From the NCBI GenBank assembly GCA_029050385.1, contig JAIDMV010000210.1:1-9178 (forward strand): 9,178 nucleotides of DNA, read 5' to 3'. Shown in pieces: positions 1-6,562 of this stretch. The notes beneath the pieces are model-generated. The model did no database searches. It worked only from the letters and a program-made list of their open reading frames with translations, and was not told where the DNA came from. Numbering within the stretch: position 1 is the first letter of the stretch; the number at the start of each line of letters is the position of its first letter. Source of the stretch: Anaeroplasmataceae bacterium. Lineage in GTDB: Bacteria; Bacillota_I; Bacilli_A; Acholeplasmatales; Anaeroplasmataceae. A program made the translations under genes and the position numbers.

Positions 1-107
1 GCTTAAATAAAGAACTAGATATCGAATATATATTGGTAAATCCAACTGCAGGTGCACATTGTGGACCTGATACAGTAGGAGTTAGCTTTCATGCAAAGCA
101 CAGGTGA
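1..107 (+). CDS. DegV-family protein, C-terminal fragment
   Basis: Only the last 34 codons are present, read from base 3 and ending in TGA at 105-107; the gene starts outside the window. The tail contains VNPTAGAHCGPDTVGVSFHAKHR, which resembles the C-terminal G-(S/A)-H-x-GP-x-(T/A) strand of DegV/EDD-fold proteins. That family binds a fatty acid in a cleft between two domains, and in Firmicutes some members (FakB) present fatty acids to a kinase. The final AGGTGA also forms most of the Shine-Dalgarno site of the next gene, so the two are probably co-transcribed. The assignment rests on a short tail; the subfamily and bound lipid cannot be judged. Confidence 0.6.
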   Translation, partial: LNKELDIEYILVNPTAGAHCGPDTVGVSFHAKHR

Positions 108-112
108 TCATT

Positions 113-1234
113 ATGCTTAAAATTGTTGAGGTTAAAACTAGAAAACAAAGGAAAGACTTTGTAAATTTTCCTTTAAAACTTTATAAAAATAATCCTTATT
201 TTGTTCCCCCTCTTTATGCAGATGAAATGAGTTTGTTTAAAAAGATTCATCTTTATAGTGATCAATCTAAGTCTGTTTTTTTTAATGCTTATATAGACAA
301 AAAAATGGTAGGAAGAATCTCAGGTATTTTACAATATGCAAGTAATGAAAAATGGAATCAAAAAAGAGTTCGTTTTACTCGCTTTGATTCTATTGATAAT
401 CAAGAGGTTGCGAATGCTTTGTTTCAGGCTGTAGAAGCTTTTGCAAAGGAGAATCAGATGTCAGAAATTGTTGGTCCACTTGGATATTCTGATTTAGAAA
501 GAGAAGGACTATTAATTGAAGGCTTCGATGAACTTTCCACCTTTGAGGAACAATACAATTTTCCATATTATCAAAAGCTTATTGAAGCATATGGCTTTAC
601 AAAAGAGGTTGACTGGTTTGAACGGAAATTGTATTATCCGAAGGAAATTGATGAACGTATGGAAAAAATTAGTCTTCGTATGCTAGATAAATATGGTCTT
701 CAATTAGCTAAAGTAAAAAATACCAAGGAGCTTTTAAAACGATATTCAGATAAACTTTTTGCTTTACTTGATTCCACGTATGCAGATTTATATCAAACAG
801 TTCCTTGTACACCTAAAGTGAAGAAGAGCTTATTAAAGAGTTTTCGTTTAATTATTAATGTTAAATATGCTGGAGTAATAGTCGATCGCCAAGATAATGT
901 TGTTGGCTTTGGAATATGCTTTCCATCTATTGCAAGAGCAATTCAAAAGTCAAAAGGTCATTTAACCCCTTTTGCTATTATGAGACTTTTACGTGCGATT
1001 CACAAGCCAAATATTATAGATTTGGCTTTGGTTGGAATTTCAAAGGAATATCAAAATAAGGGTATAAATGGGATAATTTTAGTTGAATTATTAAAAATGT
1101 TGTCTAATAAAAATGTAGAATATGCTGAAACCAACTTAAACTTAGAAGATAATGTTAATGTACAAAATCAATGGAAGAACTTTGATAATGTATTACATAA
1201 AAAAAGACGTTCTTTTATCAAAAAAATAGGATAA
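113..1234 (+). CDS. GNAT-like N-acetyltransferase-related protein (YghO-like)
   Basis: This 373-residue protein looks like the uncharacterised acyl-CoA acyltransferase-like family that includes E. coli YghO. Recognisable parts are the N-terminal segment with NNPYFVPPLYADE (about residues 26-38), the central GPLGYSDLEREGLLIEGFD (121-139), PYYQKLIEAYGF (151-162), and a C-terminal GNAT-type segment, VGISKEYQNKGING (307-320), whose Q-x-x-G-x-x-G resembles the acetyl-CoA pyrophosphate loop. It ends in a basic tail, HKKRRSFIKKIG. No signal peptide or membrane segment is visible, so it is probably cytoplasmic. A GTG at 104 is in frame, but ATG 113 is preferred: AGGTGATC at 102-109 is an excellent Shine-Dalgarno match just before it. 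The gene follows the DegV gene by 5 bp, suggesting co-transcription. Substrate and function are unknown, and no terminator is seen after it. Confidence 0.7.
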   Translation: MLKIVEVKTRKQRKDFVNFPLKLYKNNPYFVPPLYADEMSLFKKIHLYSDQSKSVFFNAYIDKKMVGRISGILQYASNEKWNQKRVRFTRFDSIDNQEVANALFQAVEAFAKENQMSEIVGPLGYSDLEREGLLIEGFDELSTFEEQYNFPYYQKLIEAYGFTKEVDWFERKLYYPKEIDERMEKISLRMLDKYGLQLAKVKNTKELLKRYSDKLFALLDSTYADLYQTVPCTPKVKKSLLKSFRLIINVKYAGVIVDRQDNVVGFGICFPSIARAIQKSKGHLTPFAIMRLLRAIHKPNIIDLALVGISKEYQNKGINGIILVELLKMLSNKNVEYAETNLNLEDNVNVQNQWKNFDNVLHKKRRSFIKKIG

Positions 1235-1282
1235 AATCTAGGAAATATTAATGTTTTTCTTTAGTTTTATGTTTGATTCGTG

Positions 1283-1288
1283 TATAAT
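1283..1288 (+). promoter_or_regulatory. Possible -10 element for the DUF3137 gene
   Basis: A consensus TATAAT lies 17 bases before the ATG at 1306, but no good -35 hexamer sits 16-18 bp upstream. A start point near 1295 would leave a leader of only about 10 bases, with the GGTGA ribosome site at its very 5' end. It could be a weak promoter or chance in AT-rich DNA. Confidence 0.3.
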
Positions 1289-1305
1289 GTTTATGGTGAA
1301 GAAGT

Positions 1306-2202
1306 ATGGAAAATGATAAAAACAATCCTTATGAAGAAATAGAAAAGGAACGAAAAAGTATTTATAATAAGTGTAGACTAGGGTATTTAATAGCTGGTCT
1401 TCTTGTGGTTATTGGAATTGCAACGTTCTTTATTATCCCTTTTCTTGTGATTATTTTTATTCTAATTGCTATTGTAATTATAGTAATCACATCATCTAAG
1501 GTAAATCAATTTAAGAAAAAATTTAAAGAAATTGTTGTAAAAAAAATGGTCAAAGAAGAACTGGGATCAGAAGCAGTATATAAAATCAATGGAGGTATTT
1601 CCATTAATGAAATTAACTCATTAAAGATTGCTCAAGCTCCAGATAGATCTTATACTGAAGATTATATTTCTTGTACCTATAATGGCGTCTTTTATGAGAT
1701 GTGTGATTGCAGATTAGAACAAAAAGTAGAGACTCATGATTCTAATGGACATACACAAGTCACATATCAAGCATATTTTAAAGGTAGAGTCATAAAAATT
1801 GATTTCAAAAGAGATTTGAAGATGGAATTGAAGGTGGTAAATAATCCTGCACGAGGCTTTCAATATCGTCCACTTGTTCCTTTTCAAACTGAAGTTATAG
1901 AATTTAATAAGAAGTTTAAATGCTATGCTAGTTCTGAAGAAGATGGCTTTTATATTTTAACTCCTATGTTGATTCAAAAAATGCTAGAGCTAGAAAAAAT
2001 GTATAAGGGCGGTTTATATTATGTTATTATGAAAGGAAATCTATATGTTTTTATTAACAATAGTGGTGATTCTTTGGAAATCAGTTTATCCAAACCCTTA
2101 GAGGAAAAGCAGCTTGAGCGTATTAAATCAGATATTCTAATTGGAGCTTCTATTATCAATGAATTCCGTATGGATTCAGATAAATATAATGTTGATCGCT
2201 AA
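1306..2202 (+). CDS. DUF3137-type membrane protein
   Basis: This 298-residue protein has a charged N-terminus (1-24), then a long hydrophobic stretch of about residues 25-63. The stretch reads as two closely spaced transmembrane helices, probably a hairpin, with IIPFL near the turn. A lysine-rich segment (65-83) and a soluble C-terminal domain follow. The soluble part has the pattern I associate with DUF3137: a variable linker, SYTEDYISCTYNGVFYEMCDCRLEQ (about 115-139), a polar His-rich loop (HDSNGHTQVTYQ), then a YFKGRVIKIDFKRDL strand. The family has no established biochemical role. The orientation is probably N-in/C-in, with the domain anchored at the membrane. GGTGA at 1295-1299 is the ribosome site, 6 bp before ATG. 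A strong terminator begins inside the stop codon, so this gene ends its transcription unit. Confidence in the family is fair; the function is unknown. Confidence 0.65.
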   Translation: MENDKNNPYEEIEKERKSIYNKCRLGYLIAGLLVVIGIATFFIIPFLVIIFILIAIVIIVITSSKVNQFKKKFKEIVVKKMVKEELGSEAVYKINGGISINEINSLKIAQAPDRSYTEDYISCTYNGVFYEMCDCRLEQKVETHDSNGHTQVTYQAYFKGRVIKIDFKRDLKMELKVVNNPARGFQYRPLVPFQTEVIEFNKKFKCYASSEEDGFYILTPMLIQKMLELEKMYKGGLYYVIMKGNLYVFINNSGDSLEISLSKPLEEKQLERIKSDILIGASIINEFRMDSDKYNVDR

Positions 2203-2240
2203 AAGGATGAAAAAAATCATCCTTTTTTTATTTTTTTTTT
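2201..2240 (+). terminator. Strong intrinsic terminator after the DUF3137 gene
   Basis: AAAAGGATGA (2201-2210) pairs perfectly with TCATCCTTTT (2217-2226) across an A6 loop. TTT, A and ten more T follow. The stem starts within the stop codon. Because the 5' side is A-rich, it might also work weakly on the other strand, although no minus-strand gene needs it here. Confidence 0.9.
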
Positions 2241-2284
2241 AAGAAATGTATCACTTTTGGTAATTATTTATATGAGGTGAAAAA

Positions 2285-2659
2285 ATGATATGTTTTAATT
2301 GTAAGAAAAAATTTTATGTTAAAAGGAATTTTTTAAGTCTCTTTGAAACAAAAAAGTATTATATCTGTAATGCTTGTAAATCTTCTTATCCAATTCATTT
2401 GGAATATGAAGAGATACCTTTAGAAAGCTATGGACTCTATATCGTATCTGTTTTTAAGAATATTTACAAATTAAACTTAGATGCCTATCAAAAAGAAATA
2501 TCTAGAATATTAGAATATTTAACCCTAAAATTTAAGGAGTATTTTTTAGTTTATCTAGATTCTTTTAAAGAAAATGATGTCAATATTGAACTGTTGAATT
2601 TTCTTGCAGATACGCAAAAAAAATCGATTTTATTGGTTTGTTGTGAACTGAAAAAATAG
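2285..2659 (+). CDS. Small zinc-ribbon protein, unrecognised (ComFC-like N-terminus)
   Basis: I do not recognise this 124-residue protein as a named family. Two CxxC pairs, C3-x2-C6 and C28-x2-C31, separated by 21 residues, make a likely four-cysteine zinc ribbon at the N-terminus (1-36). The rest (about 45-124) is predicted mainly alpha-helical, rich in Lys, Leu and Phe, with a CC pair at 119-120; no catalytic motif is seen. The ribbon layout (MICxxC, hydrophobic LF segment, CxxC) resembles the start of ComFC, the competence-associated phosphoribosyltransferase-like protein often found just upstream of hpf-secA in Firmicutes. The phosphoribosyltransferase domain is absent, and no frameshifted remainder follows. 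GAGGTGA at 2274-2280 is a good ribosome site, 4 bases before ATG. It sits between a strong terminator and the cold-shock gene. It looks like a real gene of unknown role. Confidence 0.65.
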   Translation: MICFNCKKKFYVKRNFLSLFETKKYYICNACKSSYPIHLEYEEIPLESYGLYIVSVFKNIYKLNLDAYQKEISRILEYLTLKFKEYFLVYLDSFKENDVNIELLNFLADTQKKSILLVCCELKK

Positions 2660-2682
2660 TCGTTTTTTTTGGTACTATTTTT
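2652..2682 (+). terminator. Weak A/T hairpin, possible terminator
   Basis: AAAAATAGT (2652-2660), overlapping the stop codon, can pair with ACTATTTTT (2674-2682) around a 13-base T-rich loop. The stem has only one G-C pair and no clean T tract follows, so termination would be weak at best. Confidence 0.25.
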
Positions 2683-2683
2683 A

Positions 2684-2713
2684 TTGAAAATTATACTTCA
2701 AAAGATGTATGAT
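2684..2713 (+). promoter_or_regulatory. Likely promoter for the cold-shock gene
   Basis: TTGAAA (2684-2689) and TATGAT (2708-2713) are separated by 18 bp and lie 30 bp before the csp start codon. The predicted leader is only about 23 bases, much shorter than the long structured cold-shock leaders known from E. coli cspA, so leader-based thermoregulation of that kind is unlikely. Confidence 0.5.
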
Positions 2714-2742
2714 TATAGTAAACTTAAGGGAGGTAAGGAATT

Positions 2743-2943
2743 ATGCTAGTAGGCAAGGTTAAGTGGTTTAATAATGAAAAGGGCTATGGCTTTATTATTA
2801 AAGAAAACTATGATGACATTTTTGTTCATTACAGTAGTATCTTAGATGATGGCTTTAAAACTTTGAATGAGGGCCAGTTGGTTGAGTTTGACCTAGTTGT
2901 TGGTGAAAAAGGATTACAAGCTCAAAATGTGTATAAGTTATAA
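2743..2943 (+). CDS. csp: Cold-shock domain protein (CspA/CspB family)
   Basis: This is a complete 66-residue single-domain cold-shock protein, the usual length for the family. It shows the N-terminal [15 protein letters not shown] with RNP1 (KGYGFI, residues 13-18) and RNP2 (DIFVHY, 25-30). Trp8, Phe15-type aromatic positions and His29 form the expected single-strand nucleic-acid binding face. Members act as RNA chaperones that melt secondary structure, helping translation in the cold or during growth transitions. AAGGGAGGT at 2726-2734 is a near-perfect Shine-Dalgarno site 8 bases from ATG, implying strong expression. It has its own likely promoter. No terminator separates it from hpf, whose promoter starts 5 bp after its stop, so read-through into hpf is possible. 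Identification is secure; which Csp paralogue it is cannot be told. Confidence 0.95.
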   Translation: MLVGKVKWFNNEKGYGFIIKENYDDIFVHYSSILDDGFKTLNEGQLVEFDLVVGEKGLQAQNVYKL

Positions 2944-2947
2944 TCTA

Positions 2948-2963
2948 TTGAAAACGCTTTTAA
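2948..2963 (+). promoter_or_regulatory. cre-like operator overlapping the hpf -35
   Basis: TTGAAAACGCTTTTAA is a near-perfect inverted repeat centred on CG. It matches the CcpA catabolite-responsive element pattern TGNAANCGNWNNCA at every fixed position except one (T in place of C near the 3' end). Covering the -35, bound CcpA would repress hpf while preferred sugar is plentiful and release it on starvation, which suits a hibernation factor. Binding is inferred, not shown. Confidence 0.4.
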
Positions 2964-2976
2964 CTTATGCTATAAT
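2948..2976 (+). promoter_or_regulatory. hpf promoter (sigma-A type)
   Basis: TTGAAA (2948-2953), a 17-bp spacer and a perfect TATAAT (2971-2976) precede hpf. The predicted start is near 2983, giving a leader of about 20 bases containing AAGGAG (2988-2993). The -35 lies within a cre-like palindrome. No sigma-B or sigma-H type element was recognised. Confidence 0.8.
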
Positions 2977-3002
2977 ATAAGTAGGAAAAGGAGTGATATT
3001 TT

Positions 3003-3524
3003 ATGAAGGTAGAAATTGTTGGAAAGAATGGGTTTACACCATCAGATGCAAATAAGGATTATGCATTAAAAAAACTTACAAAGCTAGAAGGTCTTTTACC
3101 AGATTATGAAAATCTAGCTGCACGTGTGGTTTGCAAGGTGTATAAAGCATTCCATAAGGTTGAGATAACAATTCCAGCCAAAAATATCATACTTCGTGCA
3201 GAAGTAGAAGAAGTGGATATCTATGCCGCTATTGATGGAGCTATTGATAAGCTCGTAAGACAGGTAAGACATTACAATGATCGTATGAAGGACAAGTTGG
3301 GTAAAAAAGGAATTCGAAATGTAGATGTTCAACCTGAGGAAGAAAGAATTGTTCGTGATAAGAATGTTGATCTAGAGCCTATGACTCGTGAAGAAGCAAT
3401 TGATCAGATGGAGTTGTTAGGACATGATTTCTTTATTTATTTGGATAAGGAAACTCGTAAGACCAATGTTATTTATCTACGTAATGATGGCAATTATGCT
3501 GTGATAGAAACTACAGCTAAATAG
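3003..3524 (+). CDS. hpf: Long-form ribosome hibernation promoting factor
   Basis: At 173 residues this is the long HPF typical of Firmicutes. The N-terminal RaiA/YfiA fold (about 1-97) starts MKVEIVGKNGFTPSDANKDYALKKLTKLE, continues with HKVEITIPAKNIILRAEVEEVDIYAAID, and ends in the basic helix DKLVRQVRHYNDRMKDKLGKKG. A linker (about 98-117) and the C-terminal dimerisation domain (about 118-173: VRDKNVDLEPMTREEAIDQMELLGHDFFIYLDKETRKTNVIYLRNDGNYAVIE) follow. The N-domain occupies the decoding channel of the 30S subunit, and the C-domains of two copies pair to make inactive 100S ribosome dimers in stationary phase. AAGGAG lies 9 bases before the ATG. The gene has its own promoter and a terminator, then secA, a common Firmicutes arrangement. 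Nothing appears truncated. Confidence 0.96.
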   Translation: MKVEIVGKNGFTPSDANKDYALKKLTKLEGLLPDYENLAARVVCKVYKAFHKVEITIPAKNIILRAEVEEVDIYAAIDGAIDKLVRQVRHYNDRMKDKLGKKGIRNVDVQPEEERIVRDKNVDLEPMTREEAIDQMELLGHDFFIYLDKETRKTNVIYLRNDGNYAVIETTAK

Positions 3525-3567
3525 ATTGTTCTAATTCTTATTAAAAATTTTGCAATACTTTAGTTAT

Positions 3568-3600
3568 GAGGCTCAGGATTTCTTGAGCCTCTTTCCTTTC
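3568..3600 (+). terminator. Intrinsic terminator after hpf
   Basis: GAGGCTCA (3568-3575) pairs with TGAGCCTC (3584-3591) around an 8-base loop. The tail TTTCCTTTC is interrupted by C residues, so termination may be incomplete and some transcripts could run into secA. Confidence 0.8.
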
Positions 3601-3640
3601 AAAAAAATTAAGAAAAAAGAATTGTATTGTTGGTTAAAAC

Positions 3641-3669
3641 TTGAAAAATGTTTGTGTTTATAGTATTAT
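3641..3669 (+). promoter_or_regulatory. secA promoter
   Basis: TTGAAA (3641-3646), a 17-bp spacer and TATTAT (3664-3669, five of six matches) lie between the hpf terminator and secA. The start point would be near 3676, giving a leader of about 48 bases with the ribosome site and hairpin described separately. Confidence 0.65.
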
Positions 3670-3687
3670 AGAATGTGTTATTTTGTT

Positions 3688-3726
3688 AGGAAGGAAGAGT
3701 ATTATACTCTTGTGTGAACGATAATG
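3688..3726 (+). promoter_or_regulatory. Structured secA ribosome-binding region
   Basis: The only good Shine-Dalgarno sequence, AGGAAGG (3688-3694), is 29 bases from the ATG at 3724, too far for normal use. The gap holds a perfect 17-base inverted repeat, AAGAGTATTATACTCTT (3695-3711), that can form about 7 bp with a 3-base loop. If folded, it would bring the ribosome site to within about 12 bases of the ATG. Separately, an open frame crossing this leader ends in TAA at 3722-3724, overlapping the ATG as TAATG. What is visible is the spacing and the repeat; the regulatory effect is inferred. Confidence 0.5.
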
Positions 3727-6288
3727 GGATTAAAAAAGTTATTTGATTCAGGTCATAAGGAAATGAAACGTTGTGCGAAAATCGCACTTAAGGTAGAAGC
3801 TTTAGAGCCTACTATTTCAAAATTGACCGATGACGAACTAAAAAATAAAACTGTGGAATTGAAAGAACAACTAAAAAACGGTAAGACTCTAGATGATATT
3901 TTAGTAGAAGCTTATGCAGTAGCTAGAGAAGCTGCTTATCGTGTAACAGGGATGAAACCATTCCATGTTCAGTTGATAGGTGCAATTGCCATTCATGGTG
4001 GAAATATTGCAGAAATGAAAACTGGTGAAGGTAAAACTTTAACTGCTGTTATGCCTGCATATTTAAATGCACTTAGTGGACAAGGAGTTCATATTGTTAC
4101 AGTCAATGAGTACTTGGCAAGACGTGAGACAGAAGGAGAAATCGGAGATATTTATCGTTTCTTAGGCTTGAGCGTTGGACTAAATGTGCGCGAGCTTTCT
4201 TCAGAAGAAAAAAGAGAGGCGTATTCTTGTGATATCCTGTACTCTACAAATAGTGAGTTAGGCTTTGACTATTTAAGAGATAATATGGTTCGTAATGAAA
4301 ACCAAATCACTCAAGTTAAAGGATTAAATTATGCTATCATCGATGAGGTTGACTCTATCTTAGTTGATGAGGCAAGAACACCATTGATTATTTCAGGTGC
4401 TCCAAAGAACAACTCTTCTTTATATTTGCGCGCAGATACTTTTGCAAAACGTCTTAGTGAAGAGGATTATGAAATTGATATTGAGTCTCGTCATGTTCAG
4501 TTAACACCATCAGGTATGGCAAAGGCTGAACAGGTATTTAATGTAAGTAACATTTATGACTTACAATATGTTGAACTTGTTCATGCCATCAACAATGCGA
4601 TGAAGGCGAACTATATCTTTGCAAATGGAAAGGAATATGTAGTTCAAGATGGAGAGGTTCTAATTGTTGATTCCTTTACTGGACGTATTTTAAAGGGAAG
4701 ACAATATTCTGAGGGTTTGCATCAAGCAATTGAAGCTAAGGAAAATGTTGAAATTAAAAAGGAAACTCAAACAGTTGCTACAATTACATATCAAAATTTC
4801 TTTAGAATGTATAAGAAGCTATCTGGTATGACAGGTACAGCTAAAACAGAGGAAGAGGAATTTAGAAATATCTATAATATGTATGTTGTAGAGGTTCCTA
4901 CGAATTTACCTGTAGTGAGAAAGGATATGCCTGATTTAATCTTTGCTACACAGAAAGCAAAATTTAATGCTTTAGTCGCAGAGGTAAAAAGATTATATGA
5001 AATTGGTCAGCCAGTATTAGTTGGTACTGCCAACGTTGAAACATCAGAGTTAGTTTCTGGAATGCTTAAGAAAATGGGAATTCCTCATGAAATCTTAAAT
5101 GCTAAGAATCATGAGCGTGAAGCTGAAATTGTTGCCAAGGCTGGTCAACTGAAGAGCGTAACAATTTCTACTAATATGGCTGGTCGTGGTACCGATATTA
5201 AACTTGGCGAAGGAGTTAAAGAACTTGGCGGTTTAGTTGTACTAGGTACAGAACGTCATGAATCTCGTCGTATTGATAATCAGTTAAGAGGTCGTTCTGG
5301 TCGTCAGGGAGATCCTGGATTCTCTCAATTCTACATTTCAGCTGAAGATGATTTGATGCAACGCTTTGGTGGAGACACCTTCAAAAATAGACTTGCAATG
5401 ATTATTAATTTGATGAATAAGGATGGAGATCCAGATGCCCCTATTACCTTTAAGATGGTATCTCGAGCAGTTACTTCAGCACAAACTAGAGTCGAGGGAA
5501 ATAACTTTGATTCTCGTAAGAATGTCTTGAAATATGATGATGTTATTCGTCGTCAAAGAGAAATCTTCTATGAACAAAGAATGCAGGTTGTAAAGGTTCA
5601 AAATCTAGAAGAGCTTGTAAAGAATATGATTAGAAGAGCTATTGAGAATGTAAGCTATTCTCATATGCGTCAAATTAGTTCTAAGAGATTTGAGATTGAT
5701 GATGATGCGATTGCACAAAGCTTCAATGGTCCTATCCTTCCACCAAATTCTATTGATGTCAATGTTTTAAAAACATTAGACGATGAACAAATCATCGATT
5801 ATATTTGTGAAAGAGCTTATAGCTATATGGAAGCAAATAAGAACGTGGCTAAGGAAGCAAGAGAAAAGTATCATCTTGATTTACCTGAAAACCTATTTGA
5901 GATTTACCTAAAGGATGTTTCCTTAAGAGTTTTAGATCAATATTGGATGAAGCATATTGATGATATGCAGGGCTTACGTCAAGGTGTTGTATTACAATCC
6001 TATGCCCAAACAAACCCTCTTGAAGTTTATCAACAAGAAGGTTATGCTCGTTTCCAGAAATTAAATGAAAACATCAATTTAGAGATTTTAAAATATATTA
6101 CTCATACTAAGATTCAAATTCAATTACCTAAAGAGGAAGAAGACCCTATGAAGGGACTAACTACAAATGAGGTAAAAGATGAGTCAGTTAAGAAAAAACC
6201 TGATCAAAAGAAAGTCCACGTTGGTCCTAACGACCCATGTCCTTGTGGAAGCGGTAAGAAATATAAATTCTGTCATGGCTTAAGATAG
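3724..6288 (+). CDS. secA: Preprotein translocase motor subunit SecA
   Basis: This is the full-length 854-residue cytosolic ATPase that drives unfolded secretory proteins through SecYEG. The start MGLKKLFDSGHKEMKR is typical of the family, and an in-frame TGA just upstream (3715-3717) rules out a longer form. Nucleotide-binding domain 1 has Walker A MKTGEGKT (98-105) and Walker B/DEAD-type DEVD (207-210) with the following EARTPLIISG. The preprotein cross-linking region (about 230-370) interrupts it. The second motor domain has TNMAGRGTDIKL and the arginine-finger motif QLRGRSGRQGDPG (520-532). Helical scaffold and wing regions follow. The C-terminus is the SEC-C zinc site CPCGSGKKYKFCH (839-851), with C839, C841, C850 and H851 as ligands, which binds SecB or the ribosome in other species. 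All key residues are present. It is transcribed from its own promoter behind hpf, with a terminator after it. Confidence 0.99.
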   Translation: MGLKKLFDSGHKEMKRCAKIALKVEALEPTISKLTDDELKNKTVELKEQLKNGKTLDDILVEAYAVAREAAYRVTGMKPFHVQLIGAIAIHGGNIAEMKTGEGKTLTAVMPAYLNALSGQGVHIVTVNEYLARRETEGEIGDIYRFLGLSVGLNVRELSSEEKREAYSCDILYSTNSELGFDYLRDNMVRNENQITQVKGLNYAIIDEVDSILVDEARTPLIISGAPKNNSSLYLRADTFAKRLSEEDYEIDIESRHVQLTPSGMAKAEQVFNVSNIYDLQYVELVHAINNAMKANYIFANGKEYVVQDGEVLIVDSFTGRILKGRQYSEGLHQAIEAKENVEIKKETQTVATITYQNFFRMYKKLSGMTGTAKTEEEEFRNIYNMYVVEVPTNLPVVRKDMPDLIFATQKAKFNALVAEVKRLYEIGQPVLVGTANVETSELVSGMLKKMGIPHEILNAKNHEREAEIVAKAGQLKSVTISTNMAGRGTDIKLGEGVKELGGLVVLGTERHESRRIDNQLRGRSGRQGDPGFSQFYISAEDDLMQRFGGDTFKNRLAMIINLMNKDGDPDAPITFKMVSRAVTSAQTRVEGNNFDSRKNVLKYDDVIRRQREIFYEQRMQVVKVQNLEELVKNMIRRAIENVSYSHMRQISSKRFEIDDDAIAQSFNGPILPPNSIDVNVLKTLDDEQIIDYICERAYSYMEANKNVAKEAREKYHLDLPENLFEIYLKDVSLRVLDQYWMKHIDDMQGLRQGVVLQSYAQTNPLEVYQQEGYARFQKLNENINLEILKYITHTKIQIQLPKEEEDPMKGLTTNEVKDESVKKKPDQKKVHVGPNDPCPCGSGKKYKFCHGLR

Positions 6289-6295
6289 CCTATTT

Positions 6296-6341
6296 AAGAT
6301 GCTTTATAACATTAAATTGTTTATAAGCATCTTTTCTTTTT
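6296..6341 (+). terminator. Intrinsic terminator after secA
   Basis: AAGATGCTTTATAA (6296-6309) pairs with TTATAAGCATCTT (6321-6333), with one bulged T, around an 11-base loop, and is followed by TTCTTTTT. It separates secA from the sugar-acid operon. The stretch from here to 6449 is AT-rich and shows no gene. Confidence 0.85.
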
Positions 6342-6449
6342 GATATGCTTGAAGAATAAAGTTGTCGAGAAAACACATAATATGTTTGAATTCTATAATT
6401 TATATAAGAAATTGTAAACTGTTGTTGTTTTCAAATTCATTTTTTCACA

Positions 6450-6463
6450 AAAACTTAAGTTTT
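6450..6463 (+). promoter_or_regulatory. 14-bp palindrome upstream of the eda promoter
   Basis: AAAACTTAAGTTTT is a perfect inverted repeat ending 15 bp before the -35 of the eda operon. The position suits an activator or an upstream operator half of a uronate regulator, but no regulator gene is in view and A/T palindromes arise easily in this base composition. Confidence 0.3.
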
Positions 6464-6478
6464 ATGATAAGGCTTTCA

Positions 6479-6507
6479 TTGACAAATTATGGAAATCAAT
6501 TTATAAT
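6479..6507 (+). promoter_or_regulatory. Consensus promoter of the eda-kdgK operon
   Basis: TTGACA (6479-6484) and TATAAT (6502-6507) match the sigma-A consensus perfectly with an ideal 17-bp spacer. The expected start is near 6514, about 50 bases before the eda ATG. A promoter this strong on a catabolic operon suggests control by a repressor; the leader contains a loose AACA/TGTT repeat (about 6517-6531) near the start point, too weak to call an operator. Confidence 0.88.
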
Positions 6508-6562
6508 AGAAATATGAACATTTCATTTGTTAAATATGGAAAAAGAAAGAGGTATTGTAAAA

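Noticed and set aside
2221..2240. Long T-run as a phase-variable homopolymer tract
   Set aside because: It lies outside any coding or promoter spacer region and is the normal U tract of the terminator.
3114..3332. Minus-strand open frame opposite hpf
   Set aside because: Shadow of hpf; its translation has no recognisable domain, and the + strand frame is a clear conserved gene.
6394..6399. TATAAT as an extra promoter or small RNA start in the secA-eda gap
   Set aside because: No -35 at proper spacing and no downstream terminator separate from the operon; chance is likely in AT-rich DNA.
6527..6562. TTG start extending the KDPG aldolase by 12 residues
   Set aside because: The extension has no family counterpart and would place the start only about 13 bases after the predicted transcription start; ATG 6563 has a good ribosome site.
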